From assembly GCF_000968015.1 (NCBI RefSeq), contig NZ_LACH01000072.1, positions 37,955 through 101,954 of the forward strand: a DNA stretch of 64,000 nucleotides, in the 5' to 3' direction. How positions within the stretch are numbered: position 1 is the stretch's first letter; each line of letters starts with the position of its first letter. The position numbers and the translations under genes were made by a program. Positions 8,716-17,269 of this stretch are shown here, one piece after another. This DNA is from Pseudomonas fluorescens (GTDB taxonomy: Bacteria > Pseudomonadota > Gammaproteobacteria > Pseudomonadales > Pseudomonadaceae). The notes under the pieces are model-generated. The model made no database searches. It was given only the letters and a program-made list of their open reading frames with translations, and was not told the origin of the DNA.

Positions 8716-9999
8716 ATGTCTCGTTCCGAAACGCTGTTTGCCAATGCCCAGAAACACATTCCCGGTGGCGTGAACTCGCCTGTTCGCGCCTTCAAAAGCG
8801 TGGGCGGCACGCCGTTGTTCTTCAAACACGCGGAAGGCGCCTACGTCACCGACGAAGACAACAAGCGGTATGTGGACTACGTCGGTTCCTGGGGGCCGAT
8901 GATTCTTGGCCACAGCCACCCCGACGTACTGGACGCCGTGCGCAAACAGCTTGAGCATGGACTGTCCTACGGCGCACCGACCGAGATGGAAACCCAGATG
9001 GCTGATCTGGTCTGCTCGATCGTGCCATCGATGGAAATGGTGCGCATGGTCAGCTCCGGCACCGAAGCGACCATGAGTGCGATCCGTCTGGCCCGAGGTT
9101 TCACCGGCCGCGACAGCATCATCAAGTTCGAAGGCTGCTACCACGGTCACTCCGACAGCCTGCTGGTCAAGGCCGGCTCCGGCGCCCTGACCCAAGGCGT
9201 GCCGAGCTCGGCCGGTGTGCCGGCGGCCTTTGCCAAACACACCCTGACCCTGCCGTTCAACGACATCGACGCCGTAGCAACCATGCTCGCCGAAGTCGGC
9301 CAGGACGTGGCGTGCATCATCGTCGAGCCAGTGGCCGGCAACATGAACTGCGTACCGCCGGCGCCAGGTTTCCTCGAAGGCCTGCGCACCCTGTGCGACA
9401 AGCATGGCGTGGTACTGATTTTCGACGAAGTGATGACTGGTTTCCGTGTCGCCCTCGGCGGCGCACAAGCCCACTACGGCGTGAATCCAGACCTGACCAC
9501 CTTCGGCAAAATCATCGGTGGCGGCATGCCGGTGGGCTGCTTCGGCGGCAAGCGCGAAATCATGTCGCACATTGCGCCACTGGGCCCGGTCTATCAGGCG
9601 GGCACCTTGTCGGGTAATCCGCTGGCAATGGCCGCCGGCCTGACGACCCTGCGCCTGATCAGCCGCCCGGGCTTCCACGCAGAGTTGACTGCCTACACCA
9701 GCCGCCTGCTCGATGGCTTGCAACAGCGCGCCGATGCGGCGGGCATTCCGTTCGTGACCACACAGGCCGGCGGCATGTTCGGCCTGTACTTCAGCGGTGC
9801 CGACGACATCGTGACCTTCGACGACGTGATGGCCAGCGACGCCGCCCTGTTCGGGCGCTTCTTCCACTTGATGCTCGAAGGCGGCGTGTACCTGGCGCCG
9901 AGCGCCTTCGAAGCCGGCTTCACCTCGATCGCCCACGGCGAAACCGAGCTGAAACTGACGCTGGATGCCGCCGAGCGCGCATTTGCTGCATTGAAATAA
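8716..9999 (+). CDS. hemL: Glutamate-1-semialdehyde 2,1-aminomutase HemL
   Basis: A 427-residue class III PLP aminotransferase that converts glutamate-1-semialdehyde to 5-aminolevulinate, the C5 route to haem. It shows the N-terminal IPGGVNSPVRAF, the PLP-contact region SSGTEATMSAIRLARG, YHGHSDSLLVKAGSG, LIFDEVMTGFR and the lysine block TTFGKIIGGGMPVG. It follows thiE by 15 bases. A strong hairpin (10009-10036) follows the stop and probably ends the thiD-thiE-hemL transcript. Confidence 0.97.
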   Translation: MSRSETLFANAQKHIPGGVNSPVRAFKSVGGTPLFFKHAEGAYVTDEDNKRYVDYVGSWGPMILGHSHPDVLDAVRKQLEHGLSYGAPTEMETQMADLVCSIVPSMEMVRMVSSGTEATMSAIRLARGFTGRDSIIKFEGCYHGHSDSLLVKAGSGALTQGVPSSAGVPAAFAKHTLTLPFNDIDAVATMLAEVGQDVACIIVEPVAGNMNCVPPAPGFLEGLRTLCDKHGVVLIFDEVMTGFRVALGGAQAHYGVNPDLTTFGKIIGGGMPVGCFGGKREIMSHIAPLGPVYQAGTLSGNPLAMAAGLTTLRLISRPGFHAELTAYTSRLLDGLQQRADAAGIPFVTTQAGGMFGLYFSGADDIVTFDDVMASDAALFGRFFHLMLEGGVYLAPSAFEAGFTSIAHGETELKLTLDAAERAFAALK

Positions 10000-10008
10000 C
10001 GCTGTGTC

Positions 10009-10036
10009 GCTGACGTTGGCGATTGCCAGCGTCAGC
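10009..10036 (+). terminator. Rho-independent-type terminator after hemL
   Basis: GCTGACGTTGGC pairs with GCCAGCGTCAGC (12 pairs including one G-U) around a 4-base loop, followed by a short T/C-rich run. It starts about 9 bases after the hemL stop. Confidence 0.7.
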
Positions 10037-10135
10037 TTTCACCTTCATTCCCGCCCTTATTCCTACGCTTGTGCTCAAAATTCCCAGCAAAGTGGGCGAT
10101 ATATTCCCCGCGCAGCAGAAAAACGAGTAAAGACT

Positions 10136-10165
10136 TTGTAAGGTTGGCCCTGCTTATTTCATAAT
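10136..10165 (+). promoter_or_regulatory. Candidate sigma-70 promoter of the Sel1-repeat gene
   Basis: TTGTAA (10136-10141) and CATAAT (10160-10165) are separated by 18 bases, about 58 bases before the chosen start codon at 10224. This is a motif match only. Confidence 0.35.
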
Positions 10166-10223
10166 GCGCGCTTATTGGATCCCTCGATGGGTCCGCGCGC
10201 CCTTCAGAGGTAAGTCGATTCCC

Positions 10224-10778
10224 ATGAACCGCACCGGCCGCGCCCTTGCACTGGGCTGCCTGTTGCTCCTTCAGCCCCTGCTCGCGCTCGCACAAGCAGG
10301 CGGCAACTCGTTGTTAATCCCAGCGATGGGTCGTTGCACCCTCAATACTCAGCCGCAAGATCTGGCGCAGGCTCTCGCCGACTGCCAGAAAGCGTCGGAT
10401 GAAGGGGATGCGCAAGCGCAATACGAGTTGGGTGAGTTCTACTACGACGGCAAAAATACGCCGCGCGACCTCAAAAAAGCCCTGGGCTACTTCGAAAAGG
10501 CCTCGTTGCAAGGCCATGCTCAGGCGCAATTCAAACTCGGCTCCATGTTCTTCCACGGTGAAGGCGTACCGGCCAATAACGTCCAGGCGTATATCGTGCT
10601 GAAAATGGCTGCGGTCAATGGCGCTGAAGAAGCGTTGGACACCGCCGACGAAGTCGCCGAGAAAATGCCCCGCGAAGAACTTGAAGTGGCGACCCAGGTG
10701 CTGGGGCAAATCTTCCGCAAATATCTGATGGAATTGCAGAGCGCCGATGGGCGTACGCCGTTCTCACCACTTCCCTGA
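10224..10778 (+). CDS. Secreted/periplasmic Sel1-repeat protein
   Basis: A 184-residue protein with a clear signal peptide (MNRTGRALALGCLLLLQPLLA, cleavage near AQA). Two Sel1-like (TPR-related) repeats follow, roughly residues 60-130: AQAQYELGEFYYDGKNTPRD and AQAQFKLGSMFFHGEGVPAN. Such solenoids usually bind proteins. The start at 10224 was preferred over the upstream in-frame ATG at 10164 because it begins directly with the signal peptide and has AGAGG upstream. Its position after hemL matches a conserved hypothetical gene next to hemL in P. aeruginosa, as I remember it. The precise role is unknown. Confidence 0.8.
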   Translation: MNRTGRALALGCLLLLQPLLALAQAGGNSLLIPAMGRCTLNTQPQDLAQALADCQKASDEGDAQAQYELGEFYYDGKNTPRDLKKALGYFEKASLQGHAQAQFKLGSMFFHGEGVPANNVQAYIVLKMAAVNGAEEALDTADEVAEKMPREELEVATQVLGQIFRKYLMELQSADGRTPFSPLP

Positions 10779-10779
10779 C

Positions 10780-10930
10780 TGTGGCGAGGGGATTTATCCC
10801 CGTTGGGCTGCGAAGCGGCCCTGCAACCAGCCATCGCATTCTTTCAGGTGAATCGCATTCGCTGACTTTACAACTGCTGCGCAGCCGAACGGGGATAAAT
10901 CCCCTCGCCACAAAAGCTCCCTCGCCACAG
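10780..10930. repeat. Palindromic repeat pair (TGTGGCGAGGGGA family)
   Basis: TGTGGCGAGGGGATTTATCC at 10780 is mirrored by its reverse complement ending at 10912. A further partial copy (CTCCCTCGCCACAG) extends to about 10930. Related pairs with TTGCCCCC instead of TTATCCCC lie at 23842-23937 and 26857-26980. It fills most of the gap between the convergent Sel1 and M16 genes and may serve as a bidirectional transcription stop. Confidence 0.85.
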
Positions 10931-10937
10931 GGAACTG

Positions 10938-12314
10938 TTACTTTCGGCGATGTATTCGCCAAGCCAACAGACTGAGTACAAGCAACCCCAGCATCCCGGC
11001 AATCGCCCAAATAAACTGATCATCACTGATCAACGGCTTTTCGATCCGCAGGTAGCCCGGCTGCATCAGCAATTCACGCATGGCCTTGTTTGCTGCCTCC
11101 AGCGTCACCCCTTGCAGTTCCTTGGCCGGGTTGGCAAAACGGCCATCCTCGTAGTCCCCAAGGGCACTCCAGTAATAATCGGCCAACGCGCTGTTGCCTT
11201 GCACGGCCCAGGCCTGGCGGGCGATGGCGGCCTCTTTGAGGCGGTTGAAGGTGCGGGCATTGAGACCGTCCCTGAGCAACCCGGCCTTCAGATCATCCAG
11301 CACCTGCTCGGCCTCCGGCACGTCGTCGCGCTCAAGGTCCGCGTTCAGGCTCATGAAGCCCACACCGCCAAACACCTCGCGCTCGGCCGAAGGCCCATAG
11401 GACAAGCTATGGGCCAGGCGCAATTGGCGGTAGAGCGCCCAGTCCAGATAGTCCTTGAGCAAGTCGAAGGTTTCGTCGTGCCGATCTTCCAGCACCGGCT
11501 CTGGCACCAGCCAATGCAACTTGGCACTGCCGCCGACAAAACCGTGACTCAGGGTGCGCTCATGGGCAGCACTGGCCTGGATCGCCGGCAGGGGTGGGTG
11601 ATCGGTCGGGTCGACCGCTTCAAGCGCGCCATAAGACCGTTCCAGATAGGACGGCAGCAACCGGTCGAGGTCGCCGACGACGATCAGGGTCATGTTGTTG
11701 GGCGCGTACCAGGCCTTGCGTACCTTTTCCAGCTGATCGCGGGTCAGGTGATCGACCTCAGGCCGCTCGGGGCATTTGAGGCCCAGTTCCACCGCCAGTT
11801 GTTTACTCGCCGTGTGGCCAAGATCCTGACGATCCAGCCAGCGTTGCAGGTGCGAGTAATGGCCGCCGTCTTCGCGCTCGACCACTTGTTTGGCGGCGTT
11901 GATGGCGTTGTCGTCGATTCGGGTCTGGGTCAGCAGCGCCAGCAGCAGGTCGAGGACCTTGCGCTGGTTTTTCGCCGGGGCTTCGATGACGAACGTCGTG
12001 TCAGCATTACTGGTGTAGGCGTTCCACTCGCCACCCAGGGCCTGCATGCGTTCTTCCAGCCCGCCCTCGCCCGTGGCATCGATGCCGCTGAACAGCAAGT
12101 GCTCAAGCAGGTGCGGCAGCTCCTTGTCGGCGCAGCTGAAATCATCGATGCCGACGCCGACCACCAGACGAATCGCCACATGCCCGTGCTCGGTACCGGG
12201 TTTGAGCAGCAATTGCAGGCCGTTGGGCAACGTATAGCCCTCGACCTGAAAGCGATCCAGGGCAAATGAAGGGAATGAGCCAAGCAACAGACAGGCGAAC
12301 AACAAACAACGCAT
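10938..12314 (-). CDS. M16-family zinc metallopeptidase with C-terminal membrane anchor
   Basis: A 458-residue pitrilysin-family (M16) protein. It has a signal peptide (residues 1-18, MRCLLFACLLLGSFPSFA), the inverted zinc motif HLLEH (68-72) and a distal Glu at about 146 (AKQVVERED), so all three zinc ligands are present. The second, non-catalytic M16 half is recognisable by NNMTLIVVGDLDRLLP. The last 30 residues form a hydrophobic helix (FIWAIAGMLGLLVLSLLAW) followed by RIHRRK, suggesting a periplasmic domain anchored in the inner membrane. The start was moved inward from an ATG at 12434, because the extra 40 codons are translated palindromic repeat. The substrate is unknown. Confidence 0.85.
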   Translation of the reverse strand: MRCLLFACLLLGSFPSFALDRFQVEGYTLPNGLQLLLKPGTEHGHVAIRLVVGVGIDDFSCADKELPHLLEHLLFSGIDATGEGGLEERMQALGGEWNAYTSNADTTFVIEAPAKNQRKVLDLLLALLTQTRIDDNAINAAKQVVEREDGGHYSHLQRWLDRQDLGHTASKQLAVELGLKCPERPEVDHLTRDQLEKVRKAWYAPNNMTLIVVGDLDRLLPSYLERSYGALEAVDPTDHPPLPAIQASAAHERTLSHGFVGGSAKLHWLVPEPVLEDRHDETFDLLKDYLDWALYRQLRLAHSLSYGPSAEREVFGGVGFMSLNADLERDDVPEAEQVLDDLKAGLLRDGLNARTFNRLKEAAIARQAWAVQGNSALADYYWSALGDYEDGRFANPAKELQGVTLEAANKAMRELLMQPGYLRIEKPLISDDQFIWAIAGMLGLLVLSLLAWRIHRRK

Positions 12315-12362
12315 AACGAGTTTCCAGGCAACCAATCGGAGATCCGTGTCGTCAGCCAGGCC

Positions 12363-12461
12363 GCCTTCGCGAGCAGGCTCGCTCCCACAGGTGATCTGAC
12401 TCGGACACAATTTCCGAGTACACCGAAGATCCACTGTGGGAGCGAGCCTGCTCGCGAAGGC
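12363..12461. repeat. Palindromic repeat pair (GTGGGAGCGAGC family)
   Basis: GCCTTCGCGAGCAGGCTCGC at 12363 and its reverse complement ending at 12461 flank about 40 bases. It is the same family as 2694-2783, and lies between the M16 and Na/Pi genes, both read leftward. Confidence 0.85.
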
Positions 12462-12509
12462 AGTCTTTATGCTGAATCAATGTTACTGACTGACCACTCT
12501 GCCAGACGT

Positions 12510-14168
12510 TCAAGGTGAATGCGTGATGTCAGCCAAATCATCGACAATGAGTGCGCCGGTGTCGGAAGTTTCCAGCACCACATAGGCGCTGCTGCAAAAC
12601 AGCGAATTCAGACGCTTCATATCGGCAATCAACTCCAGGTGCAACGAGCTGGTCTCGATACTCTGCACGATCTTACGTTGCAACCGGCTCACGTGAGCAT
12701 GGGCCAGGCGGCGTTCCTGTGCGCGAAAGCGACGTTTCTCACGCAGTAACTGGCGGGCACTTTCCTTGTCGGCACTGAGGAACACTGACAACCCCAGGCG
12801 CAGGTTGGAAATCAACTGACTGTGCAGCCCTGCCAACTCTTCCAGGCCAACCTCGGAAAAAGACCGGCGCTGCGAGGTTTTCTGCTGCTGAACCTTGCGC
12901 AGCATGCGTTCGATGACGTCGCTGGCGAGTTTAAGGTTGATCGCCAACTCGATGATTTCTGCCCAACGCCGGCTGTCCTGCTCACTGAGGTCTTCACGGG
13001 GCATTTGCGCCAGATACAGCTTGATCGCACTGTAAAGCGATTCCACATCATCGGTCAGGCGCCGCATTTCCTGGGTAACGGCGGTTTGCTTGCCGTTCAG
13101 CACGTCGAGCATGGCCTCGAGCATGTTGTCGATCAGGTCGCCGATACGCAGGGTTTCCCGGGCGGCATTCGCCAGTGCCAGGCTGGGCGTGACCAGCGCC
13201 GTCGGATCAAGATGCCGCGGTTTGGCGGTGCCGTTGACTTGCGGGCGCTCCGGCAGCACCCACGCACAGAACCTGGCCATCGGTCCGACACTTGGCAGCA
13301 GGAGCAGGCAGCGCGCGGTGTTGTAGAGCAGGTGAAAGCCGATGACCATTTCCTGAGGGCTGAAGTCCAGGCTGTCGATCCAGTGCACCAACGGGTCGAG
13401 CACCGGGATGATCAGCAACAGACCGATCAACTTGTACAGCAGACTGCCCAACGCCACCTGGCGGCCGGCGGCGTTCTGCATGCTGGTGCTGAGGAAGGCG
13501 AGGATGCCGCTGCCGATGTTGGCGCCGATCACCAGGCCGATGGCGACAGGCAGGCTAATCACTGCGGCACCGGCCAGGGTCGCGGTCAGCAGGACGGCGG
13601 CCAGGCTGGAGTAGGAAACCATCGCAAACAGCGCGCCGACCAGGGCATCCAGCAAGATGTCGCCGGTCAGCGAGGCGAAAATCACTTTCACGCCTTGGGC
13701 CTGGGTAATCGGTGCGGCAGCCTCGACGATCAGTTGCAGCGCCAGAATGATCAGCCCCAGTCCGATGCTGACCCGGCCCATCTGGCCCAGTCGGGTCTGT
13801 TTGCGCGACAGGAAGAAAATCACCCCGAGAAAGATCAGCAGCGGTGACAGCCATGACAGATCAAAGGTCAGCACCCGCGCCATCAGCGCGGTACCGACGT
13901 CGGCCCCGAGCATGGTCGCCAGGGCCGGGGTCAGCGCCATCAGGCCCTGACCGACAAAGGAGGTGACGAGCATGGCGGTTGCGTTGCTGCTCTGGACCAT
14001 CGCGGTCACGACGATCCCCGAGATGAACGCCAGCCAGCGCTTGGACATGTTCCGGCCGATCACATGGCGCAGGTTGGAACCGTAGACCCGCAGGATGCCG
14101 GTTCGGACGATGTGCGTGCCCCAAATCAACAAGGCCACGGCAGATAATAAATTGAGCAGGGTGAGCAT
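12510..14168 (-). CDS. Na/Pi cotransporter family protein with PhoU-like tail
   Basis: A 552-residue protein of the NptA/YjbB type. The first about 300 residues hold two inverted sets of transmembrane helices with the family signature QSSNATAMLVTSFVGQGL and its echo VSYSSLAAVLLTATLAGA plus GLVIGANIGSG. From about residue 340 onward it is a soluble helical PhoU-like domain. Family members carry phosphate across the inner membrane with sodium and are often proposed to export Pi. GGGGGCC precedes the ATG. It is monocistronic in appearance, with no pst/pho neighbours in the window. Confidence 0.88.
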   Translation of the reverse strand: MLTLLNLLSAVALLIWGTHIVRTGILRVYGSNLRHVIGRNMSKRWLAFISGIVVTAMVQSSNATAMLVTSFVGQGLMALTPALATMLGADVGTALMARVLTFDLSWLSPLLIFLGVIFFLSRKQTRLGQMGRVSIGLGLIILALQLIVEAAAPITQAQGVKVIFASLTGDILLDALVGALFAMVSYSSLAAVLLTATLAGAAVISLPVAIGLVIGANIGSGILAFLSTSMQNAAGRQVALGSLLYKLIGLLLIIPVLDPLVHWIDSLDFSPQEMVIGFHLLYNTARCLLLLPSVGPMARFCAWVLPERPQVNGTAKPRHLDPTALVTPSLALANAARETLRIGDLIDNMLEAMLDVLNGKQTAVTQEMRRLTDDVESLYSAIKLYLAQMPREDLSEQDSRRWAEIIELAINLKLASDVIERMLRKVQQQKTSQRRSFSEVGLEELAGLHSQLISNLRLGLSVFLSADKESARQLLREKRRFRAQERRLAHAHVSRLQRKIVQSIETSSLHLELIADMKRLNSLFCSSAYVVLETSDTGALIVDDLADITHSP

Positions 14169-14340
14169 GCAGGCCCCCTGTGGTGGTAGCGCCCCAAAGG
14201 GGCAAGTTGACGGTGCCGCGCGACGTTCTACGTTCGTGTACTTAAGCTGTAGTTGGCTAACGGTCTGCGCGCCAGCATCGCACAGCTAAAGTAGCGATTG
14301 AAACAAAACTGCCATAAAAACAGCTTGATGCAGAGATGAA

Positions 14341-14365
14341 AAAGGGGCCCGAAGGCCCCTTTGTC
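14341..14365 (-). terminator. Terminator of the terC-like gene
   Basis: A GGGGCC/GGCCCC stem flanked by A and T runs lies directly downstream of the terC-like stop. Read on the minus strand it ends in TTTTTC, a classic Rho-independent form. Confidence 0.75.
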
Positions 14366-14382
14366 ATCACATGGCATCCGGG

Positions 14383-15150
14383 TTACTGACCCGGAATGTC
14401 CTTGCGCAGTTTCACTGGGTCTGGCTGCTTGCGCTTTTTCGCCATCGCAGTGCGCATCTTGATGTTGATCGCTTCCACCGCCAGCGAGAACGCCATGGCG
14501 AAGTAGACGTAGCCTTTTGGCACGTGAACGTCGAAGGATTCAGCAATCAGCACAGTGCCGACGATCAACAGGAACGACAGCGCCAGCATCTTCAGCGACG
14601 GGTGTTTGTCGATGAACTCGCTGATGGTGCCGGAAGCCCACATCATCACCAGCACGGCAACGATGATCGCCGCGACCATGACCGGTACGTGGGACACCAT
14701 GCCCACGGCGGTGATGACCGAGTCCAGCGAGAACACGATGTCGATGATCGCGATCTGAATGATGGTGTAGAGGAAGTTGCCGCCCTTGCCGCCCGGCTGC
14801 TCATTGGTTTCGTCTTCACCTTCCAGCGCGTGGTACATCTCTTGCGAGCTCTTCCACAGCAGGAACAGGCCACCGAAGAACAGGATCAGGTCTCGCCCGG
14901 AAAAACCCTGGCCGAACACTTCGAACAAGTCGGCGGTAAGGCGCATGACCCAAGTGATCGACAGGAGCAACAGGATCCGCGTAACCATGGCCAGCGCCAG
15001 GCCGAAAATCCGGGTGCGCTGTTGCATGTGCTTGGGCATGCGGCTGACCAGGATCGAAATCATGATGATGTTATCGATACCCAGAACGATTTCCAGGGCG
15101 GTCAGGGTGAAGAAGGCAACCCAGATTTCAGGGTTGGTCAGCCATTCCAT
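14383..15150 (-). CDS. TerC-family integral membrane protein (YgdQ-like)
   Basis: A 255-residue multi-pass membrane protein of the TerC superfamily, close to E. coli YgdQ. The paired acidic membrane motifs are present: ALEIVLGIDNIIMISILV in helix 1 and DIVFSLDSVITAVGMVS in the middle, plus FDVHVPKGYVYFAMAFSLAVE near the end. TerC relatives are linked to metal export (Mn in the Alx/MntP-riboswitch branch) and tellurite resistance, but this branch has no settled substrate. I looked for a yybP-ykoY riboswitch upstream and did not see one. A hairpin between it and the upstream citrate transporter suggests separate transcription. Confidence 0.88.
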   Translation of the reverse strand: MEWLTNPEIWVAFFTLTALEIVLGIDNIIMISILVSRMPKHMQQRTRIFGLALAMVTRILLLLSITWVMRLTADLFEVFGQGFSGRDLILFFGGLFLLWKSSQEMYHALEGEDETNEQPGGKGGNFLYTIIQIAIIDIVFSLDSVITAVGMVSHVPVMVAAIIVAVLVMMWASGTISEFIDKHPSLKMLALSFLLIVGTVLIAESFDVHVPKGYVYFAMAFSLAVEAINIKMRTAMAKKRKQPDPVKLRKDIPGQ

Positions 15151-15182
15151 GTGTATTCCTTTGTGCGAGTGTTAAACCACGA

Positions 15183-15222
15183 AGGGCCCAGGCTTCAAAC
15201 AACAAAGCCTGGACCCGTCATG
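15183..15222 (-). terminator. Terminator of the CitMHS transporter gene
   Basis: On the minus strand GGGTCCAGGCTT is answered by AAGCCTGGGCCC around a short loop, ahead of a T-containing stretch. It lies between the citrate-transporter stop and the terC-like start. Confidence 0.55.
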
Positions 15223-15235
15223 GTGAGTCTTGGGC

Positions 15236-16543
15236 TTATAGAGTGCTGAACAGCGGAAAAATCCCCATCAGCAAGGCGGCGATCAGTATGCACATGCAAA
15301 CCAGCACTGCCCACTTCAGGGTGAAACGCTGGTGATCACCGAAGTCGATACCGGCCAGGGCCACCAACAGGTAGGTCGATGGTACCAACGGGCTCAACAG
15401 GTGGACGGGCTGACCGACGATCGAGGCACGTGCCATTTCAACCGCGGTTATACCGTAATGGCTGGCGGCTTCCGCAAGTACCGGTAACACGCCGTAATAA
15501 AATGCATCGTTCGACATGAAGAATGTGAACGGCATGCTCACCAGTGCAGTGATCACTGCCAGGTACGGGCCGAGGAAGTCCGGGATGACCGCCAACAGGC
15601 TTTTCGACATCGCATCGACCATGCCGGTGCCCGTCAGGATACCGGTGAAGATACCGGCCGCGAAGATCAAGCCGACCACCGCCAGCACGCTACCGGCGTG
15701 GGCCGCAACGCGGTCCTTCTGCTGTTGCAGGCATGGGTAGTTGACGATCATCGCGATACTGAACGCCACCATGAACAGCACCGGCAGCGGCAACAGACCG
15801 GCGACCAGGGTGCCCATCAGGGCCAGGGTCAGGGCGCCGTTGAACCAGATCAAACTCGGACGACGGGCATCCGGGAATTGCGAAACAGTGATTTCACTGT
15901 GGTCGATTTCATCACCGACCAGATGCAATTCACCAAGACGTGCACGCTCGCGTTTACCGTAGAAGTAGGCAATCGCCAGAATCGCCACCACGCCGGCCAG
16001 CATTGCCGGAATCATCGGTACGAAGATGTCGGACGGGTCCACATGCAGCGCACTGGCCGCACGAGCGGTCGGACCGCCCCAAGGGGTCATGTTCATCACG
16101 CCACCGGCGAGGATAATCAGACCGGCCATGATCCGCGGGCTCATGCCGATGCGGCTGTAGAGCGGCAGCATGGCAGCCACGCAGATCATGTAAGTGGTGG
16201 CGCCATCACCGTCCATGGACACGATCAGCGCCAGCACGGCAGTACCGACCGAAACTTTCAACGGGTCGCCCTTGACCAGTTTGAGGATCTTGCGCACGGC
16301 CGGGTCGAACAGGCCGGAATCGATCATCAGGGCGAAGTACAGAATGGCGAACATCAGCATCACACCGGTCGGTGCGAGCTTGGTGATGCCTTCGAGCATC
16401 ATCGGGCCGATCTTCGGCGCGAAACCACCGAACAGCGCGAACAGGATCGGGATGATGATCAGAGCGATCAGCGCGGAAAGGCGCTTGGTCATGATCAGGA
16501 ACATGAACGTGATGACCATGGCAAAGCCAAGGAAAGTCAGCAT
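15236..16543 (-). CDS. CitMHS-family citrate:divalent-metal symporter
   Basis: A 435-residue inner-membrane transporter with about 12 hydrophobic segments. It matches the CitM/CitH family, which imports citrate complexed with Mg or Ca together with protons. Family landmarks are MLTFLGFAMVITFMFLIMTK at the start, MDGDGATTYMICVAAMLPLY, GGVMNMTPWGGPTARAASAL and FFMSNDAFYYGVLPVL. The start has GGAG a few bases upstream. No citrate-sensing two-component genes adjoin it. The metal preference (Mg versus Ca) cannot be told by eye. Confidence 0.9.
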   Translation of the reverse strand: MLTFLGFAMVITFMFLIMTKRLSALIALIIIPILFALFGGFAPKIGPMMLEGITKLAPTGVMLMFAILYFALMIDSGLFDPAVRKILKLVKGDPLKVSVGTAVLALIVSMDGDGATTYMICVAAMLPLYSRIGMSPRIMAGLIILAGGVMNMTPWGGPTARAASALHVDPSDIFVPMIPAMLAGVVAILAIAYFYGKRERARLGELHLVGDEIDHSEITVSQFPDARRPSLIWFNGALTLALMGTLVAGLLPLPVLFMVAFSIAMIVNYPCLQQQKDRVAAHAGSVLAVVGLIFAAGIFTGILTGTGMVDAMSKSLLAVIPDFLGPYLAVITALVSMPFTFFMSNDAFYYGVLPVLAEAASHYGITAVEMARASIVGQPVHLLSPLVPSTYLLVALAGIDFGDHQRFTLKWAVLVCMCILIAALLMGIFPLFSTL

Positions 16544-16862
16544 GGGAATACTCCAGGCATAGCGCGGCTAGGGAATGGGCGAACCGGGTGGGTCAGCGCA
16601 GAACGGGAAGCACGAGGCGTATGGGCGGAGTGACAGCGAAGTGGCGGGTAGCAAAGGACATCAGGATCACCATTGTTGTTGTTAAATGGGCTGTGCGAGC
16701 GATAAAACACTGGCATTGGCCGACCGGTCTGTTGCCGGTAGTGGGGGCGATCCTAATCGGGGAAGCTTTCACCCAGCTTTCGCGGATGAAAGCATTGACC
16801 AGATGTGCAACCGGTCGTCGGACGGGTTCAAAGTCCCTGAATACGGGGCAGGAGGTAAAAAC
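16544..16862. other. Divergent citM-GFA intergenic region
   Basis: About 319 bases between the leftward citrate transporter and the rightward GFA gene. On the minus strand an AACAACAACAA run (about 16674-16685) lies some 130 bases upstream of the transporter start and resembles the Hfq/Crc target pattern AANAANAA. Otherwise I see no gene, repeat or clear promoter. Confidence 0.4.
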
Positions 16863-17264
16863 ATGGCCGACATTCATACAGGCGGCTGCCACTGCGGACA
16901 TCTGCGCTATCAATTCAGCGGGCCTTTGCACGATATCGCCCACTGTCATTGTTCGATTTGCCGACGGGTCAGCGGCGGGATCGTGACCACCTGGATCACC
17001 GTGCCCGCGTCAGCCTTTGAATGGGTGAAGGGGATACCCGCGCAGTACGATTCTTCAACAACCTGCGTGCGGTATTTCTGCGGAAACTGTGGGGCGCAGC
17101 TGGCGCTGGTCTCGCACCTGAGCCCGGACAGCATCGACGTGACCATCGCCACCCTCGATCATCCCGAGCAGGCACCCGCCGAAAAACATATCTGGACTGA
17201 CAACCGACTGCCCTGGCTGCATCTGGACGAACATTTGCCCGGCGAAGCCGAGGAACAGTTGTAA
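16863..17264 (+). CDS. GFA-family (glutathione-dependent formaldehyde-activating-like) zinc protein
   Basis: A 133-residue Mss4-fold protein with the full set of zinc cysteines: C9 and C11 (GGCHCG), C28, C30 and C33 (CHCSIC), and C73 and C76 (FCGNC). The GFA family is named for an enzyme proposed to condense formaldehyde with glutathione, but most members have no proven activity. The start is fixed by an excellent AGGAGG upstream; longer in-frame readings to 16686 are not supported. The stop lies five bases from the stop of the opposing DOPA-dioxygenase-family gene. Confidence 0.88.
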   Translation: MADIHTGGCHCGHLRYQFSGPLHDIAHCHCSICRRVSGGIVTTWITVPASAFEWVKGIPAQYDSSTTCVRYFCGNCGAQLALVSHLSPDSIDVTIATLDHPEQAPAEKHIWTDNRLPWLHLDEHLPGEAEEQL

Positions 17265-17269
17265 ACTGA

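Noticed and set aside
12315..12434. 40-codon N-terminal extension of the M16 peptidase
   Set aside because: It is translated palindromic repeat; the signal peptide begins at 12314.
15151..15235. yybP-ykoY manganese riboswitch before the TerC-like gene
   Set aside because: The gap is only 85 bases and holds the terminator of the upstream gene; the riboswitch core was not seen.
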